Below, piece by piece: positions 49,897 to 59,328 of a DNA stretch of 64,000 nucleotides. The DNA comes from Hymenobacter arizonensis (GTDB lineage Bacteria; Bacteroidota; Bacteroidia; Cytophagales; Hymenobacteraceae): NCBI RefSeq assembly GCF_900115775.1, contig NZ_FOXS01000001.1:1-64000 (forward strand), given 5' to 3'. Numbering within the stretch: the stretch's first letter is position 1; each line of letters begins with the position of its first letter. The position numbers and the translations under genes are program-made. The notes beneath the pieces are model-generated. The model was not told where the DNA came from, ran no database searches, and worked only from the letters and a program-made list of their open reading frames with translations.

Positions 49897-51444
49897 ATGA
49901 AACGGTTCCTCCCGCTGGCCTTCGCCCTGCTCAAATTTATCTTGGGCTACTTCCTCATCAGCCCCGCTTATGAGCTGCAGCGCGACGAATACCTCTACCT
50001 CAACCACGGCCAGCACCTGGCCTGGGGCTACCTGGAAGTGCCGCCGCTCATTGCGGCGCAGGGATGGGCCACGATGGCGCTGGGCGGGGCCGAGGGCTGG
50101 GTGAAATTCTGGCCGTTTCTCTGGGGCGCGGCCACTATTTACCTGGTGGTGCGGCTGGCCAGGCGGTTGGGCGGTGGTTGGTTTGCGCAAACCCTGGCAG
50201 GTATTTGCTATCTGACCACAGCATTTGCGCGGCTGAATCTGTTGTTCCAGCCCAATTCGTTCGAGGTATTTGGGTTTTTGGCGTGCCTTTATTGGCTGGT
50301 CTGCTTTTTTCAGGAGGAGCGGCCGCGCTACCTGTATTTGTTGGGCCTGGGGCTGGGTTTCGGGTTGTTGAACAAATACACCACGCTGTTTTTCATTGCC
50401 GCGCTGGGCGGGGCGCTGTTGCTCACGCCAGCCCGGCGGCTGCTGACCAACCGCCACTTTTGGGGAGCGGCGGGCCTGGCGTTGCTGCTGTGGCTGCCAA
50501 ATCTGGGGTGGCAAATCAGCCACGGCATTCCTTTTCTGTACCACATGGCCCTGCTGAAGGAAAGCCAGCTGGTGCACGTTGAAGCCGCCGATTTCTGGAG
50601 AACCCAGTTGCGGATGTGTTTTCCGGCGCTCTTGATTTGGGTGCCGGGGTTGCTGGGCGTGCTGCTAGCGCGACAGTTTCGGCCGTACCGAGCGGTGGGG
50701 CTGGTGGCGGTGCTGGGCGTAGGCCTGCTGGCCGCGCTGCACGGTAAGGATTATTACGCTCTGGGCTATTACCCGGTGCTGTTCGCGTTCGGGGCCGTGT
50801 GGTGGGAGCAACTGCTGACCCGGTTTCGATGGAAGCGGCTGGCGCAGCCGGTACTGTTGGCCGTGCCGCTGGCCTGCCACCTGGCGTTTCTGCCGCTGGT
50901 GTACCCCTTGAGCAGCCCGGCTGCCATGGCGGCGCTGCGCCCCAAATACGAAAGCCTGGGCGTGTACCGCTGGGAAGACGGCCAGCAGCACCAGCTGCCC
51001 CAGGACTACGCCGACATGCTGGGCTGGCGCGAAATGGCCGACAAAACCTGGGCCGCCTACCGCAGCCTGCCCGATTCCGTCCAGCGCCACACCCTCATCC
51101 ATTGCGCCAACTACGGCCAGGCCAGTGCCATCAACTACTACAACCGCCACCGCGCCCTGCCTGCCGCCAACAGCCTCAACGGCAGCTTTATATACTGGTA
51201 CCCGCCGGTGGGCCAGTGTCAGGCCATCATTATTGTCGACGACGAACCCGACGATGAAATCGCCCCGCATTTTGCCGCGTACCGTCGGTTTGGCACCGTC
51301 ACCGACTCCTTCGCTCGCGAGCAAGGCACACACATCACCATCGGCATTCGCCCCGACAGCGCCGTGCTGAACCTGATAGCGCGTGAGCGGCGCACCGCGC
51401 TGGGGTTGTGGGAAGGCGAAGCCAAGCTTGCCCGTGCTCGGTAA
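49897..51444 (+). CDS. Glycosyltransferase family 39-like membrane protein (ArnT/PMT type)
   Basis: A 515-residue integral membrane glycosyltransferase (GT-C fold) with about ten helices. The first loop has ISPAYELQRDEYLYLNHGQH, whose Asp-Glu pair is the catalytic site of PMT/ArnT-like enzymes, followed by EVPPLIAAQGW. The C-terminal 150 residues are a soluble periplasmic part. It transfers a sugar from a polyprenyl-phosphate donor to a periplasmic acceptor such as lipid A or a glycan. A polyprenyl-phosphate sugar synthase (GT2 at 3777 or 12832) could supply the donor. Confidence 0.9.
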   Translation: MKRFLPLAFALLKFILGYFLISPAYELQRDEYLYLNHGQHLAWGYLEVPPLIAAQGWATMALGGAEGWVKFWPFLWGAATIYLVVRLARRLGGGWFAQTLAGICYLTTAFARLNLLFQPNSFEVFGFLACLYWLVCFFQEERPRYLYLLGLGLGFGLLNKYTTLFFIAALGGALLLTPARRLLTNRHFWGAAGLALLLWLPNLGWQISHGIPFLYHMALLKESQLVHVEAADFWRTQLRMCFPALLIWVPGLLGVLLARQFRPYRAVGLVAVLGVGLLAALHGKDYYALGYYPVLFAFGAVWWEQLLTRFRWKRLAQPVLLAVPLACHLAFLPLVYPLSSPAAMAALRPKYESLGVYRWEDGQQHQLPQDYADMLGWREMADKTWAAYRSLPDSVQRHTLIHCANYGQASAINYYNRHRALPAANSLNGSFIYWYPPVGQCQAIIIVDDEPDDEIAPHFAAYRRFGTVTDSFAREQGTHITIGIRPDSAVLNLIARERRTALGLWEGEAKLARAR

Positions 51445-51582
51445 ACCTCTAAGCGCTGACCACTGCCCCTGATTTTACGAATTGCCCAAAACGTAACTGC
51501 TGAGCTTCCTTCAGCAGCTAAAAGCCGTGACTTTGGTTTCCAGTACATTTAGCTTCACAAACGCTTTACCGACGTTGATTTT

Positions 51583-53466
51583 ATGAAACGGCTCTACGTA
51601 CTCTTGGCATTGGTTGCCTTTTCGTTGCCTGGTCTCGCCCAACAAACCCAGAAACCCCCGCTGCACGGCAAGCACTGGATGGCGATAACGGGCAAACCCC
51701 TTGCCGCGACGGCTGGGGCCATGACGTTTCAAAAAGGCGGCAACGCGGTCGATGCGGCCTGCGCCATGCTGGCCGCCACCTGCACCATGTGGGACGTGCT
51801 GAGCTGGGGCGGCGAAACCCAGGCGCTGATTTACAACCCGAACACCAAAAAGGTCATTGCCATCAATGCCATGGGCGTGGCGCCTACCGGAGCTACTCCC
51901 AAGTTCTTTAAAAGCAAAGGGTACAACTTTCCGCCTGAGAACGGCCCATTGGCCGCCACCACGCCCGGCACCCCGGGCGGCCTCATGCACATGCTGGCCA
52001 ACTACGGCACTCTCAGCCTGGAGCAGGTGCTGGCCCCGGCCATGGAAATGGCTGCCGGCTACCCCATTGAGGCGCAGACGGCCAACAGCATCGAGAAAAA
52101 CAAAGCGCTGCTGAAACAATGGCCCTACAGCAAAAAACTGTTTCTGACGCACCCCGGCCAGGAGCGGGAAGCACCCGAGGCCGGCGAAATATTTGTGCAG
52201 CAAGACCTACTGCAAACGCTGACCAAACTGGTAGACGCGGAAAAAGCAGCCTTAAAACAGGGTAAAAGCCGGAAAGATGCCATCATGGCCGCTTACGACC
52301 GGTTCTATACTGGCGACATTGCCCAGGAATTTGTGCGCGGCTCGAAAGAGCAGGGCGGACTGATTACCATGCAAGACCTGGCCCGCTGGAAACCCTTGGA
52401 AGAGGCGCCGCTCATGGTCAACTACAAAGGCGTGGACGTGTACAAGCTGCAGCAATGGACCCAGGGACCCGCCATGCTGCAGGGGCTCAACATTCTGGAG
52501 AACTTCGACCTGAAGGCCATGGGCTACAACAGTTCCAAGTACATCCACACGGTGTACCAGGCCATGAGCCTTTCATTTGCCGACCGCGACTTTTACTACG
52601 GTGACAACTACGCCGCTCCCGAAGAACCCATGAAGGGCCTGCTCAGCAAGGCCTACGCCAAGCAGCGGGCCCGCCTCATCCAATACCAGCAAAACGACCC
52701 CCGCATCGGCCCCGGCGACCCTTACCCGTTTGAGGGCAAGAAAAACCCCTACCTCAAGCAACTCAAGGCCCGGGGTTATGAAATGGACACCACAAAACGC
52801 AACTTTGCCCCCAAGCACGACCTGGGCAGCAACAACTCGCCTGCCGCCGAATACCAGGAGCGCCTGTGGCTGGGCACCACCACCATGGAAGCCGCCGACA
52901 AAGAAGGCTGGGTGGTGTCCATCACGCCCAGCGGCGGCTGGCTGCCGGCCTGCGTGGCCGGCAACACAGGCGTGGGCATGAGCCAGCGCATGCAAAGCTT
53001 CGTGCTGGAACCCACTCAAAACCCATTTAACGTAGTGGCCCCTGGCAAGCGGCCCCGCGTGACCCTAACGCCCTCCATGGCCCTCAAAGACGGCAAGCCC
53101 TTCCTGTCATTCGCCGTGCAAGGCGGCGACACTCAGGACCAGAACCTGCTGCAGTTTTTCCTCAATGTAGTAGAGTTCGGCATGACCGTGCAGCAAGCCT
53201 CCGAGGCCGCCAACTTCAACACCAACCAGCTGTGGCTCTCGCTGGGCGGCTCCAAAACCGACGACCGCAAACCCAAGCCCGGCCACATACTACTCAATAA
53301 AAGCACCCCCGAACAGGTGCGGGAAGAGCTTAAAAAGCTGGGTTACACCATGACTTTTGAGGACCGCACCAGCGGCCCCATCAATGCCATCTACTTCGAC
53401 TGGCAGCACGGCAGCCTCTGGGGCGGCTCCAGCAACCACGGCGAGGATTATGGAATTGGGTGGTAG
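51583..53466 (+). CDS. ggt: Gamma-glutamyltransferase family protein, exported
   Basis: A 627-residue periplasmic Ntn-hydrolase proenzyme. The signal peptide is YVLLALVAFSLPGLAQ; GAMTFQKGGNAVDAACAML is the family N-terminal motif. The self-cleavage Thr is in GTTTMEAADKEG (about residues 428-439) and the small subunit goes on with SITPSGGWLPACVAGNTGVG. It cleaves glutathione or other gamma-glutamyl compounds or acts on a cephalosporin-like side chain; the family does not tell which. It is longer than E. coli GGT by about 45 residues, spread over loops. Its start at ATG 51583 is well supported by the signal. Confidence 0.92.
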   Translation: MKRLYVLLALVAFSLPGLAQQTQKPPLHGKHWMAITGKPLAATAGAMTFQKGGNAVDAACAMLAATCTMWDVLSWGGETQALIYNPNTKKVIAINAMGVAPTGATPKFFKSKGYNFPPENGPLAATTPGTPGGLMHMLANYGTLSLEQVLAPAMEMAAGYPIEAQTANSIEKNKALLKQWPYSKKLFLTHPGQEREAPEAGEIFVQQDLLQTLTKLVDAEKAALKQGKSRKDAIMAAYDRFYTGDIAQEFVRGSKEQGGLITMQDLARWKPLEEAPLMVNYKGVDVYKLQQWTQGPAMLQGLNILENFDLKAMGYNSSKYIHTVYQAMSLSFADRDFYYGDNYAAPEEPMKGLLSKAYAKQRARLIQYQQNDPRIGPGDPYPFEGKKNPYLKQLKARGYEMDTTKRNFAPKHDLGSNNSPAAEYQERLWLGTTTMEAADKEGWVVSITPSGGWLPACVAGNTGVGMSQRMQSFVLEPTQNPFNVVAPGKRPRVTLTPSMALKDGKPFLSFAVQGGDTQDQNLLQFFLNVVEFGMTVQQASEAANFNTNQLWLSLGGSKTDDRKPKPGHILLNKSTPEQVREELKKLGYTMTFEDRTSGPINAIYFDWQHGSLWGGSSNHGEDYGIGW

Positions 53467-53508
53467 GAGGAAGGGGTAGAACTTACTGAGGAGATTTTTT
53501 GAACCTCT

Positions 53509-53536
53509 GTCATCCTGAGCAGAGCGAAGGACCTTA
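53509..53536. repeat. Half copy of the TCATGCTGAGC palindrome
   Basis: gtcatcctgagcagagcgaa and the next 8 bases match one arm of the elements at 11541 and 27182. No opposite arm is present. Confidence 0.5.
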
Positions 53537-53587
53537 TCACGTCCGAATATTGGCCATTCAAGGGGCTTAGCGTGGTTTTGGTGTAAG

Positions 53588-53686
53588 TGGGCAGTAGCGC
53601 GAACTCTGTAGTTCGCGTCCCCGCGCCATTAAATTCGTTCGGGTTTCCGCCGGGGACGCGAACTACAGAGTTCGCGCTACTGCCCA
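53588..53686. repeat. Palindromic element family A, copy 2 (short form)
   Basis: Arms 53588-53622 (tgggcagtagcgcgaactct and on) and 53652-53686 are perfect 35-bp inverted repeats around a 29-base centre. It shares gtagttcgcgtc and cgttcggg with the copies at 32865 and 60343 but lacks the ccgtgcccggc segment. Confidence 0.85.
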
Positions 53687-53807
53687 CCGATGCTGGCACT
53701 GCTCCAATCCCCTTCGCTTTATTCAGAATGATAGGTTTTTTGTATTCCCAAACAGCTCAGACACGCTGGAAAAGCCGAGCTCAATAAAAAGCTCGCATCA
53801 ATCTCAG

Positions 53808-54341
53808 CTACAACACGCTGACCGCGGCCTTAAACGGAAAATATTCCAGCGCCTCCCACGGCCCATTCTGATAAGCCCAAAGCTGCAGCCCAGTGCCCAC
53901 GGCACAAAAAGGCGCAAAGTCGGCCTGAAGCTGGGCCAGCAGCTCCCGGGCCGCGGCAGGCTCCACCTTGTTTTGAATGGTGACGTGGGGCTGCAGCTTC
54001 TGCTGGTCCTGGGGTGTGAGGTGGGCCGAAAACGTCTGTTGCAGCTGGCGGTGCAAGGCGCGCAGCTCCTCGTTTTCCAACGTGAACGCCACCCCGCGGC
54101 CCAGCGAGCGCAGGCCCGTGACTTGCAGCATAAGTTCGCACTGCGCCAGGCAGCAGCTGCGCAGCTCCTCGACCACGGCCTCAAGGTCACGGCCGGGCAG
54201 GTGGTGGAAGAGGGTGAGGTGCGCCGCCAGGTAATTGATTTTGGGCGGAAAATGCTCGCGCCGCAGGGCGTTGAAGTAGGTCTGGGCCGCATCGTCCAAC
54301 GCCAGGGTCAGAATGAGCGGGGCAGCAGTGGGGTAGGACAT
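53808..54341 (-). CDS. 2'-5' RNA ligase / cyclic phosphodiesterase family protein
   Basis: A 177-residue 2H phosphoesterase. The two catalytic motifs are present: HLTLFHHLP (about 41-49) and HVTIQNKV (about 123-130), both HxT/S type. The family (LigT/ThpR-like) opens 2',3'-cyclic phosphates or joins 2'-5' linkages in RNA; a specific role is not known. It is encoded convergent to the preceding ggt gene, between them a palindromic repeat. Confidence 0.88.
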   Translation of the reverse strand: MSYPTAAPLILTLALDDAAQTYFNALRREHFPPKINYLAAHLTLFHHLPGRDLEAVVEELRSCCLAQCELMLQVTGLRSLGRGVAFTLENEELRALHRQLQQTFSAHLTPQDQQKLQPHVTIQNKVEPAAARELLAQLQADFAPFCAVGTGLQLWAYQNGPWEALEYFPFKAAVSVL

Positions 54342-54534
54342 GGGCAGAAGAAAACGAAGCGTCTAGAATTACGTGAAGCGGTTAAAATTCGCTGATTTTG
54401 GCTCGGGCTAACTACCGGCAATGCAGAAGGTTTTGCATGTGTGGATATTGCCAAAAAAGCCCAAAAAGACGCATTTTGAGGACTTAATTCGGGGTGGAAA
54501 GCGTTACTAAAATATCCGTCACCAATCCGATTTT

Positions 54535-55656
54535 ATGCTCACTGCTGGCTCTCTCGTTTCCATTTCTGACACCCTGCTCACCGACCAGCCCGCGCCCGCT
54601 CTGGCCCCGCGCACGCACTCGGCCAAGCTCTGGCTGCCGCAGCGCGTGGTGTTCACACCCGATGCTTTGGACGAGGAGTTTGGCCAGCAAATCCTGGCCC
54701 GCGTATCGGCCCAAAACCTGGAAGTGGAGCTGTTGAAAAGCAACCGCCTCACCGGCCTGCGCGGCGACGATGTGCGCGCCACTTACCGCACCGCCAAAAA
54801 CACTTTGGCTATAGTAAAGGCGCCCCCCGGGGCCCTGCGCCTGCAGCCCACTCCCCCCTCGGCCGACTGGCAGCTGAACTTGGCCGAAGGCTGCCCCGCC
54901 CACTGCCAGTACTGCTACCTGGCCGGCAGCCTCAGCGGCCCGCCCGTGGTCAAGGCCTTTGCCAACCTGCCCCAGCTGCTGGCCAACACCACTACGTATG
55001 AGCAGCCCGGCCGCGTGGTGAGCTTCGAAGCCAGCTGCTACACCGACGTGCTGGGCATCGAGCACCTCACCGGCAGCTTGGCCGAGGCCGTGCGCCATTT
55101 CAGCACCCGCGAAGGCGCTCAGCTGCGCTTTGTGAGCAAATACGACCACATCGGCCCCTTGCTCGATGTGCCCCACCACGGCCGCACCCGCGCCCGCTTT
55201 TCCCTTAATGCCGAGCCTGTGGTCCGGCGCCTGGAGGGTGGTACGGCCTCCGTCGAGGCCCGGATTCAGGCCATGCGCAAGCTTGCTCTGCCCGTGGCTG
55301 CAGGTGGCGCTGGCTACCCGGTGGGCGTGGTGCTGGCCCCCATTATGCCCATTCCCGACTGGCAGCAGCACTACACCGAGCTGCTCGACCGCCTGCAAGT
55401 GGCGTTCGATTTCGACTGCGACCTCACCGTGGAGCTCATCACGCACCGCTTCACACCGGGCTCGAAGGACGTTCTCCTGCAATGGTACCCCAACACCAGC
55501 CTCGACCTCGAAGAGGAGGGCCGCGCCGTGAAGCGCAACAAGTTTGGTGGCCTTAAATACGTGTACCAGCCCGAGCAGATGAAGGTCATGAAGGCGTGGT
55601 TCTACACCGAGTGGCAGCGCCGCTTCCCACACGCGCCGGTGCAGTACTGGACTTAA
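54535..55656 (+). CDS. Spore photoproduct lyase family radical SAM protein
   Basis: A 373-residue radical SAM enzyme. The 4Fe-4S motif is GCPAHCQYCYLAGS (about 121-134), the CxxxCxxC form. The N-terminal PQRVVFTPDALDEEFGQQIL and the C-terminal ELITHRFTPGSKDVLLQW are those of the SPL-like family. In spore formers this family repairs thymine photoproducts; in a non-sporulating Bacteroidota a different or DNA-protective role is possible. ATG 54535 is 41 bases after an AT-rich leader. 54342-54534 has no gene and only AT-rich leader sequence. Confidence 0.92.
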   Translation: MLTAGSLVSISDTLLTDQPAPALAPRTHSAKLWLPQRVVFTPDALDEEFGQQILARVSAQNLEVELLKSNRLTGLRGDDVRATYRTAKNTLAIVKAPPGALRLQPTPPSADWQLNLAEGCPAHCQYCYLAGSLSGPPVVKAFANLPQLLANTTTYEQPGRVVSFEASCYTDVLGIEHLTGSLAEAVRHFSTREGAQLRFVSKYDHIGPLLDVPHHGRTRARFSLNAEPVVRRLEGGTASVEARIQAMRKLALPVAAGGAGYPVGVVLAPIMPIPDWQQHYTELLDRLQVAFDFDCDLTVELITHRFTPGSKDVLLQWYPNTSLDLEEEGRAVKRNKFGGLKYVYQPEQMKVMKAWFYTEWQRRFPHAPVQYWT

Positions 55657-55685
55657 GCCAGGCTTTGGACTCAGAGGATGGGTTG

Positions 55686-55693
55686 TAATTTGC
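55686..55693 (+). promoter_or_regulatory. -7-like element of hutI
   Basis: TAATTTGC, close to TAnnTTTG, lies 22 bases before ATG 55716 and 29 bases after the previous stop, so hutI may have its own promoter. Confidence 0.35.
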
Positions 55694-55715
55694 CAGCCCA
55701 CCCTCTGTCCGCGCC

Positions 55716-56990
55716 ATGTCCGATTTCGCTCCCTACACGCTGCTCATTCAACACGCCGCGCAAGTCCTGACGCTGGCCGGCGGGCCCCCCGACCGCCCAT
55801 TGGCGGGCCCCGACCTGAGCAGCTGGACCATCATCGAGCAGGGCTACGTGGCGTGCGTTGATGACAAGATTGTGGCCGTGGGTCGCATGAGCAAACTGAA
55901 CCTGGCCCACCTCGGCCCCGACACCCGCCTCATCGATGCCTCCGGCTGCGTGGTTATGCCCGGTCTGGTGGAGTGCCACACCCACCTCGTATTCGGCGGC
56001 AATCGGGCCGATGAATTTGAGCGCAAGCTGCGCGGCGAGTCGTACCTGGACATCCTGGCCGGGGGTGGCGGCATCCTGAGCACGGTGCGGGCCACCCGCG
56101 CCGCTTCTGAAGCAGAATTGTTGGCCCATTCCCTGCACCACTTGAAAGGATTTCGCCGCTACGGCGTGACCACCCTGGAAGCCAAAAGCGGCTACGGTCT
56201 CGACCGCGACACCGAGCTTCGCCTCGTGCGGGTGGCTCGCGAGGCCGGCCAGCAGCAGGCCGTGCGGGTGGTGCCCACCTTTCTGGGCGCGCACGTGGTG
56301 CCGCCCGAGTTCAAGGAGGCTGGCCCGCGGACTTACGTCGATTTTATCCTGCGCGAGGTGCTCTCGGATTTGAAAGGAGAAGCTGCTTTCGTGGATATTT
56401 TCTGCGAGGACGGGGCTTTCCCGCTCGACGTATCGCGGTACTACCTGGAGCAGGCCCACAAAATGGGATTTGGCCTAAAGATTCATGCCGAACAGCTCCA
56501 CGACTTGGGCGGCTGCGAAATGGCTGCCGAACTAGGAGCCACCAGCATCGACCACTGCGACTACCTCATGCCCGACGCGGCGGCCCGTATTGCGCAGCAG
56601 ACGGCTGGCCGCACGGTGGCGGTGTTGCTGCCCTTGGTGCCGCTATTCCTGCGGCAGCAGAAGTTTGCCGACGGCCGCGAATTCATCGACAGCGGCTTGC
56701 CGGTAGCAGTGAGCACCGACTTCAACCCCGGCTCCTGCCCCAGCAAAAATCTTTGGCTCGCCCTCTCCGTGGCCTGCCTCAAAATGGGCCTTACCGCGAA
56801 GGAGGCAGTAGCTGCCGTGACGCTCAACGCCGCCTGGGCCATTGCACAGCAGCACGACTGCGGCAGCCTGGAGCCCGGCAAGCGGGCCGATGTGCTGGTG
56901 CTAAACGTGAGCAGCGTGGCTGAAGTCCCGTACTGGCTGGGCGAGAATCCGGTGCGCGACGTGGTAATTGGCGGTGCCCTGATAGCGTAA
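55716..56990 (+). CDS. hutI: Imidazolonepropionase
   Basis: A 424-residue amidohydrolase. The metal motif is ECHTHLVFGGNRADEFERKL (about 88-107, HxH), then GGGGILSTVRATR, LEAKSGYGLDRDTELRLVR, KIHAEQLHDLGGCEMAAELG with a metal-ligand His, and STDFNPGSCPS. It hydrolyses imidazolonepropionate to formiminoglutamate in histidine degradation, in the cytoplasm. The other hut genes are not in the window. Confidence 0.95.
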   Translation: MSDFAPYTLLIQHAAQVLTLAGGPPDRPLAGPDLSSWTIIEQGYVACVDDKIVAVGRMSKLNLAHLGPDTRLIDASGCVVMPGLVECHTHLVFGGNRADEFERKLRGESYLDILAGGGGILSTVRATRAASEAELLAHSLHHLKGFRRYGVTTLEAKSGYGLDRDTELRLVRVAREAGQQQAVRVVPTFLGAHVVPPEFKEAGPRTYVDFILREVLSDLKGEAAFVDIFCEDGAFPLDVSRYYLEQAHKMGFGLKIHAEQLHDLGGCEMAAELGATSIDHCDYLMPDAAARIAQQTAGRTVAVLLPLVPLFLRQQKFADGREFIDSGLPVAVSTDFNPGSCPSKNLWLALSVACLKMGLTAKEAVAAVTLNAAWAIAQQHDCGSLEPGKRADVLVLNVSSVAEVPYWLGENPVRDVVIGGALIA

Positions 56991-57007
56991 GCCAGCCAGT
57001 TTGTGCG

Positions 57008-58762
57008 CTAGCGCAGCCCGTAGGAAAGGCCAAACAGAACCCCCGTGCCCACAAGGTAGCGTGGCGTTAGCTCCGAATCTGATTTCATCAGCGAGTTCAC
57101 GAAGTAAGTAGCCGTGGGCTGTGCCAACAGCTCTACACGAGAAGTAGCCCGATACCGTAAGTCGAGCCCCGCGCTAATGCTAAGGCTGACAGGGCGGTAC
57201 GGCGCGCCGCTGCTGCTCCAGTTTCGGGGAGAAGTATCGGCCCCGGTGCTCTTGCCACCGACGTAAATGGCAGCGTCGGCGCCGGCCAGCACGCCGTAAT
57301 ACCAGCGGCTGGCGCTGCCCTGCCCAAGGCCATAGCCCAGCCGCACCGGCACCGTCAGGAAGCGGTAGATATCGCGGTGAGTAAGCCGATTGGGCCCGAT
57401 ACTGGCCGGAGAAATAGGAGTAGAGCCGAGGCCAGGAACACCGGTAGTTACCGGTTGATAATAGTAGTAAGTGGTTTGGGTCGCATACTCCTGATAGCCC
57501 AAGCCAGTGCTGAGGCTCCAGCGGCCATTCAGCATCCGGTGGGCCTGCACCTGAATGCCAAACCCTGCGCTGGCTTTCTCCTCTTGAGCTAATTGATTGG
57601 GTGCGACATTATCGAGGAAGCGGCTAAAGGCCGATGGTGTTACATAGGGCGAGTTGCCCAAGGCCGCCTGCTCACCTAATCTCCGGTAGGTGAGAGACGG
57701 ACCAGCTAAAACCTGAGCTGCCCACCGCCGCGCCGGAATATTCGAAATGCGGGAGAGCGTATCAACACTCAGGCGTAGGACAGGCCGTGGCGGGGCCTCA
57801 GCCAGCGCAGGCATTACCGGGCGCATCAGCAGTCGGCTATTATTACCTGCATCAGCCTCGTAGTTAGGTAGTTCGAATGTTCGTGCAGCAGGCGCTCCGG
57901 TAGTCGTGATGGCAGTCGCTCCGCTGTGCTGAATAACAGAGCCCGGGGTAGGAGGCAAGCCCGATTGAGCAGCTGACATTGCAATCCCATTAAGCACTTG
58001 CGATTTCCTCTCAGGGTTATCATGACCTGCCAAAGCAGGTTGGCCTGGCAGATCAGCCTGGCTGGCTACAGATGATGTCAGGGCAGCTGGCGGAACGTCT
58101 GGCCCGGAGGATATTTGCTTACGCGTGACACTGCCGTTAGCAATCCTGCCACGGGCAATCAGCCTTTTGGCGGCCGGACTAGCGGCGGAAATCACGGGCT
58201 CGCGGTCAACTCTTGTAGCGCGCCTTGTTGCTGCTGAACCCGACGAAGCAGCGCTGCCAATGGAAGCGGCTGCCGGCACTCCCGTTGCTGCTCCAGCCGC
58301 TGGCGCCGTGCGGGCACCAACTCCCGACTCTGACGCATATCCCGCTTTGCCAGGTAAGGCGCCAACAATTTCTGAATTGATAAATCGTGATGATTCAACT
58401 GACTGCGAAGCATCAGCTTCTGAGTTGGCGGGAAGTTGGCTAGCTGCTAAGTCAGGGTTAGCAGTAGGTGCCTTGGTGCCAGACTGTGCCGAATAAGTGG
58501 CCAGCTCCTGTTGGGTGCGAGCAGTTGGGCCAGGGCTTGTGGTGCGCCACCACTGCCAGCCGGCGCCGCCCACCACGGCCAGCAGCAGGCCCAACAGCAG
58601 CACGGGGCTCCAGCGGCGACGTTTGCGCAGCTGGGGCTGGGCCACGGGCGGCGGCAGCTGGGCCCTAATGCCGGCCCAAAGCTGCGCCGGCGGCTCCTGG
58701 CCGTAGTCGGCCAAGCGGTCGCGCAGGGCGTCGTACAAGTCGTCGGGTTTGCGGTCGGTCAT
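57008..58762 (-). CDS. Sigma-factor partner: cytosolic tail, one helix, disordered linker and outer-membrane barrel
   Basis: A 584-residue protein. Residues 1-48 are cytosolic (DDLYDALRDRLADYGQEPPA, then QLWAGIRAQL, the D/E...PPaxlWxxI motif common to Bacteroidota sigma partners). A helix spans about 52-72 (PVLLLGLLLAVVGGAGWQWW). About 240 Ser/Ala/Pro-rich disordered residues follow, then a C-terminal domain from about 335 with alternating beta strands ending LVGTGVLFGLSYGLR, like PorT-type outer membrane barrels. Its ATG overlaps the sigma gene stop (ATGA), so translation is coupled. Expected to link the outer membrane with the sigma factor. Confidence 0.82.
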   Translation of the reverse strand: MTDRKPDDLYDALRDRLADYGQEPPAQLWAGIRAQLPPPVAQPQLRKRRRWSPVLLLGLLLAVVGGAGWQWWRTTSPGPTARTQQELATYSAQSGTKAPTANPDLAASQLPANSEADASQSVESSRFINSEIVGALPGKAGYASESGVGARTAPAAGAATGVPAAASIGSAASSGSAATRRATRVDREPVISAASPAAKRLIARGRIANGSVTRKQISSGPDVPPAALTSSVASQADLPGQPALAGHDNPERKSQVLNGIAMSAAQSGLPPTPGSVIQHSGATAITTTGAPAARTFELPNYEADAGNNSRLLMRPVMPALAEAPPRPVLRLSVDTLSRISNIPARRWAAQVLAGPSLTYRRLGEQAALGNSPYVTPSAFSRFLDNVAPNQLAQEEKASAGFGIQVQAHRMLNGRWSLSTGLGYQEYATQTTYYYYQPVTTGVPGLGSTPISPASIGPNRLTHRDIYRFLTVPVRLGYGLGQGSASRWYYGVLAGADAAIYVGGKSTGADTSPRNWSSSGAPYRPVSLSISAGLDLRYRATSRVELLAQPTATYFVNSLMKSDSELTPRYLVGTGVLFGLSYGLR

Positions 58763-59328
58763 GGCAGTTGCGGAGAATGATGGGCCGCCAGGCGGCTTTC
58801 GAGCAGCCGGCGGGCCCGGGCCAGCTGCGATTTGGAAGTGCCCTCGGCAATGCCCAGCAGCTCGGCTATTTCCTGGTGCGAGTAGCCCTCCACGGCATAG
58901 AGGTTGAGCACGGTGCGGTAGCCGGGCGGCAGGGTGGCGAGCAGGGCCAGCAGGTCGTCGGCCGCCAGCTGGTCCAGGGCCGTGGGCTCGGCACTGGGCA
59001 GGTCGTTGGCTAGCTCGTCGGGGTCGTGGCTGCTGCCTTGGTGCCGAAGGCGGTACTGCTCCAGGGCGTGCAGGGAAGTGGTCACGGCTATGCGCCGGGC
59101 CCAGGCCTCGAAAGGGCCCTGGCCGCGGTATTGGTCGAGGCGGGTAAAGATTTTAACAAAAGTATTTTGCAGTGCGTCCTCCGCTTCGGCCCGATTAGGG
59201 CAGTAGCGGAGGCATACGCCCATCAGCAGGTAGGCCAGCTTTTGGTAAAGCCGGTGTTGCGCTGCCGATTCGCCGCGCCGGCACGCCGCCAGCAGCGCCT
59301 CATCGACCGGGGCAATGGGAGGCGGCAT
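58759..59328 (-). CDS. ECF-type RNA polymerase sigma factor
   Basis: A 189-residue sigma-70 family protein. Region 2 lies at about 22-92 (CPNRAEAEDALQNTFVKIFT, AWARRIAVTTSLH) and region 4 at about 124-178 (LPPGYRTVLNLYAVEGYSHQ, EIAELLGIAEGTSKSQLARA). It directs transcription of an unknown regulon. The stop overlaps the start of the barrel-protein gene by 4 bases. ATG 59328 is preferred over 59397, because the first 23 residues in the longer frame are not conserved. A 7-bp inverted repeat (aggcagg/cctgcct, 59346-59369) just upstream could be an operator. Confidence 0.93.
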   Translation of the reverse strand: MPPPIAPVDEALLAACRRGESAAQHRLYQKLAYLLMGVCLRYCPNRAEAEDALQNTFVKIFTRLDQYRGQGPFEAWARRIAVTTSLHALEQYRLRHQGSSHDPDELANDLPSAEPTALDQLAADDLLALLATLPPGYRTVLNLYAVEGYSHQEIAELLGIAEGTSKSQLARARRLLESRLAAHHSPQLP

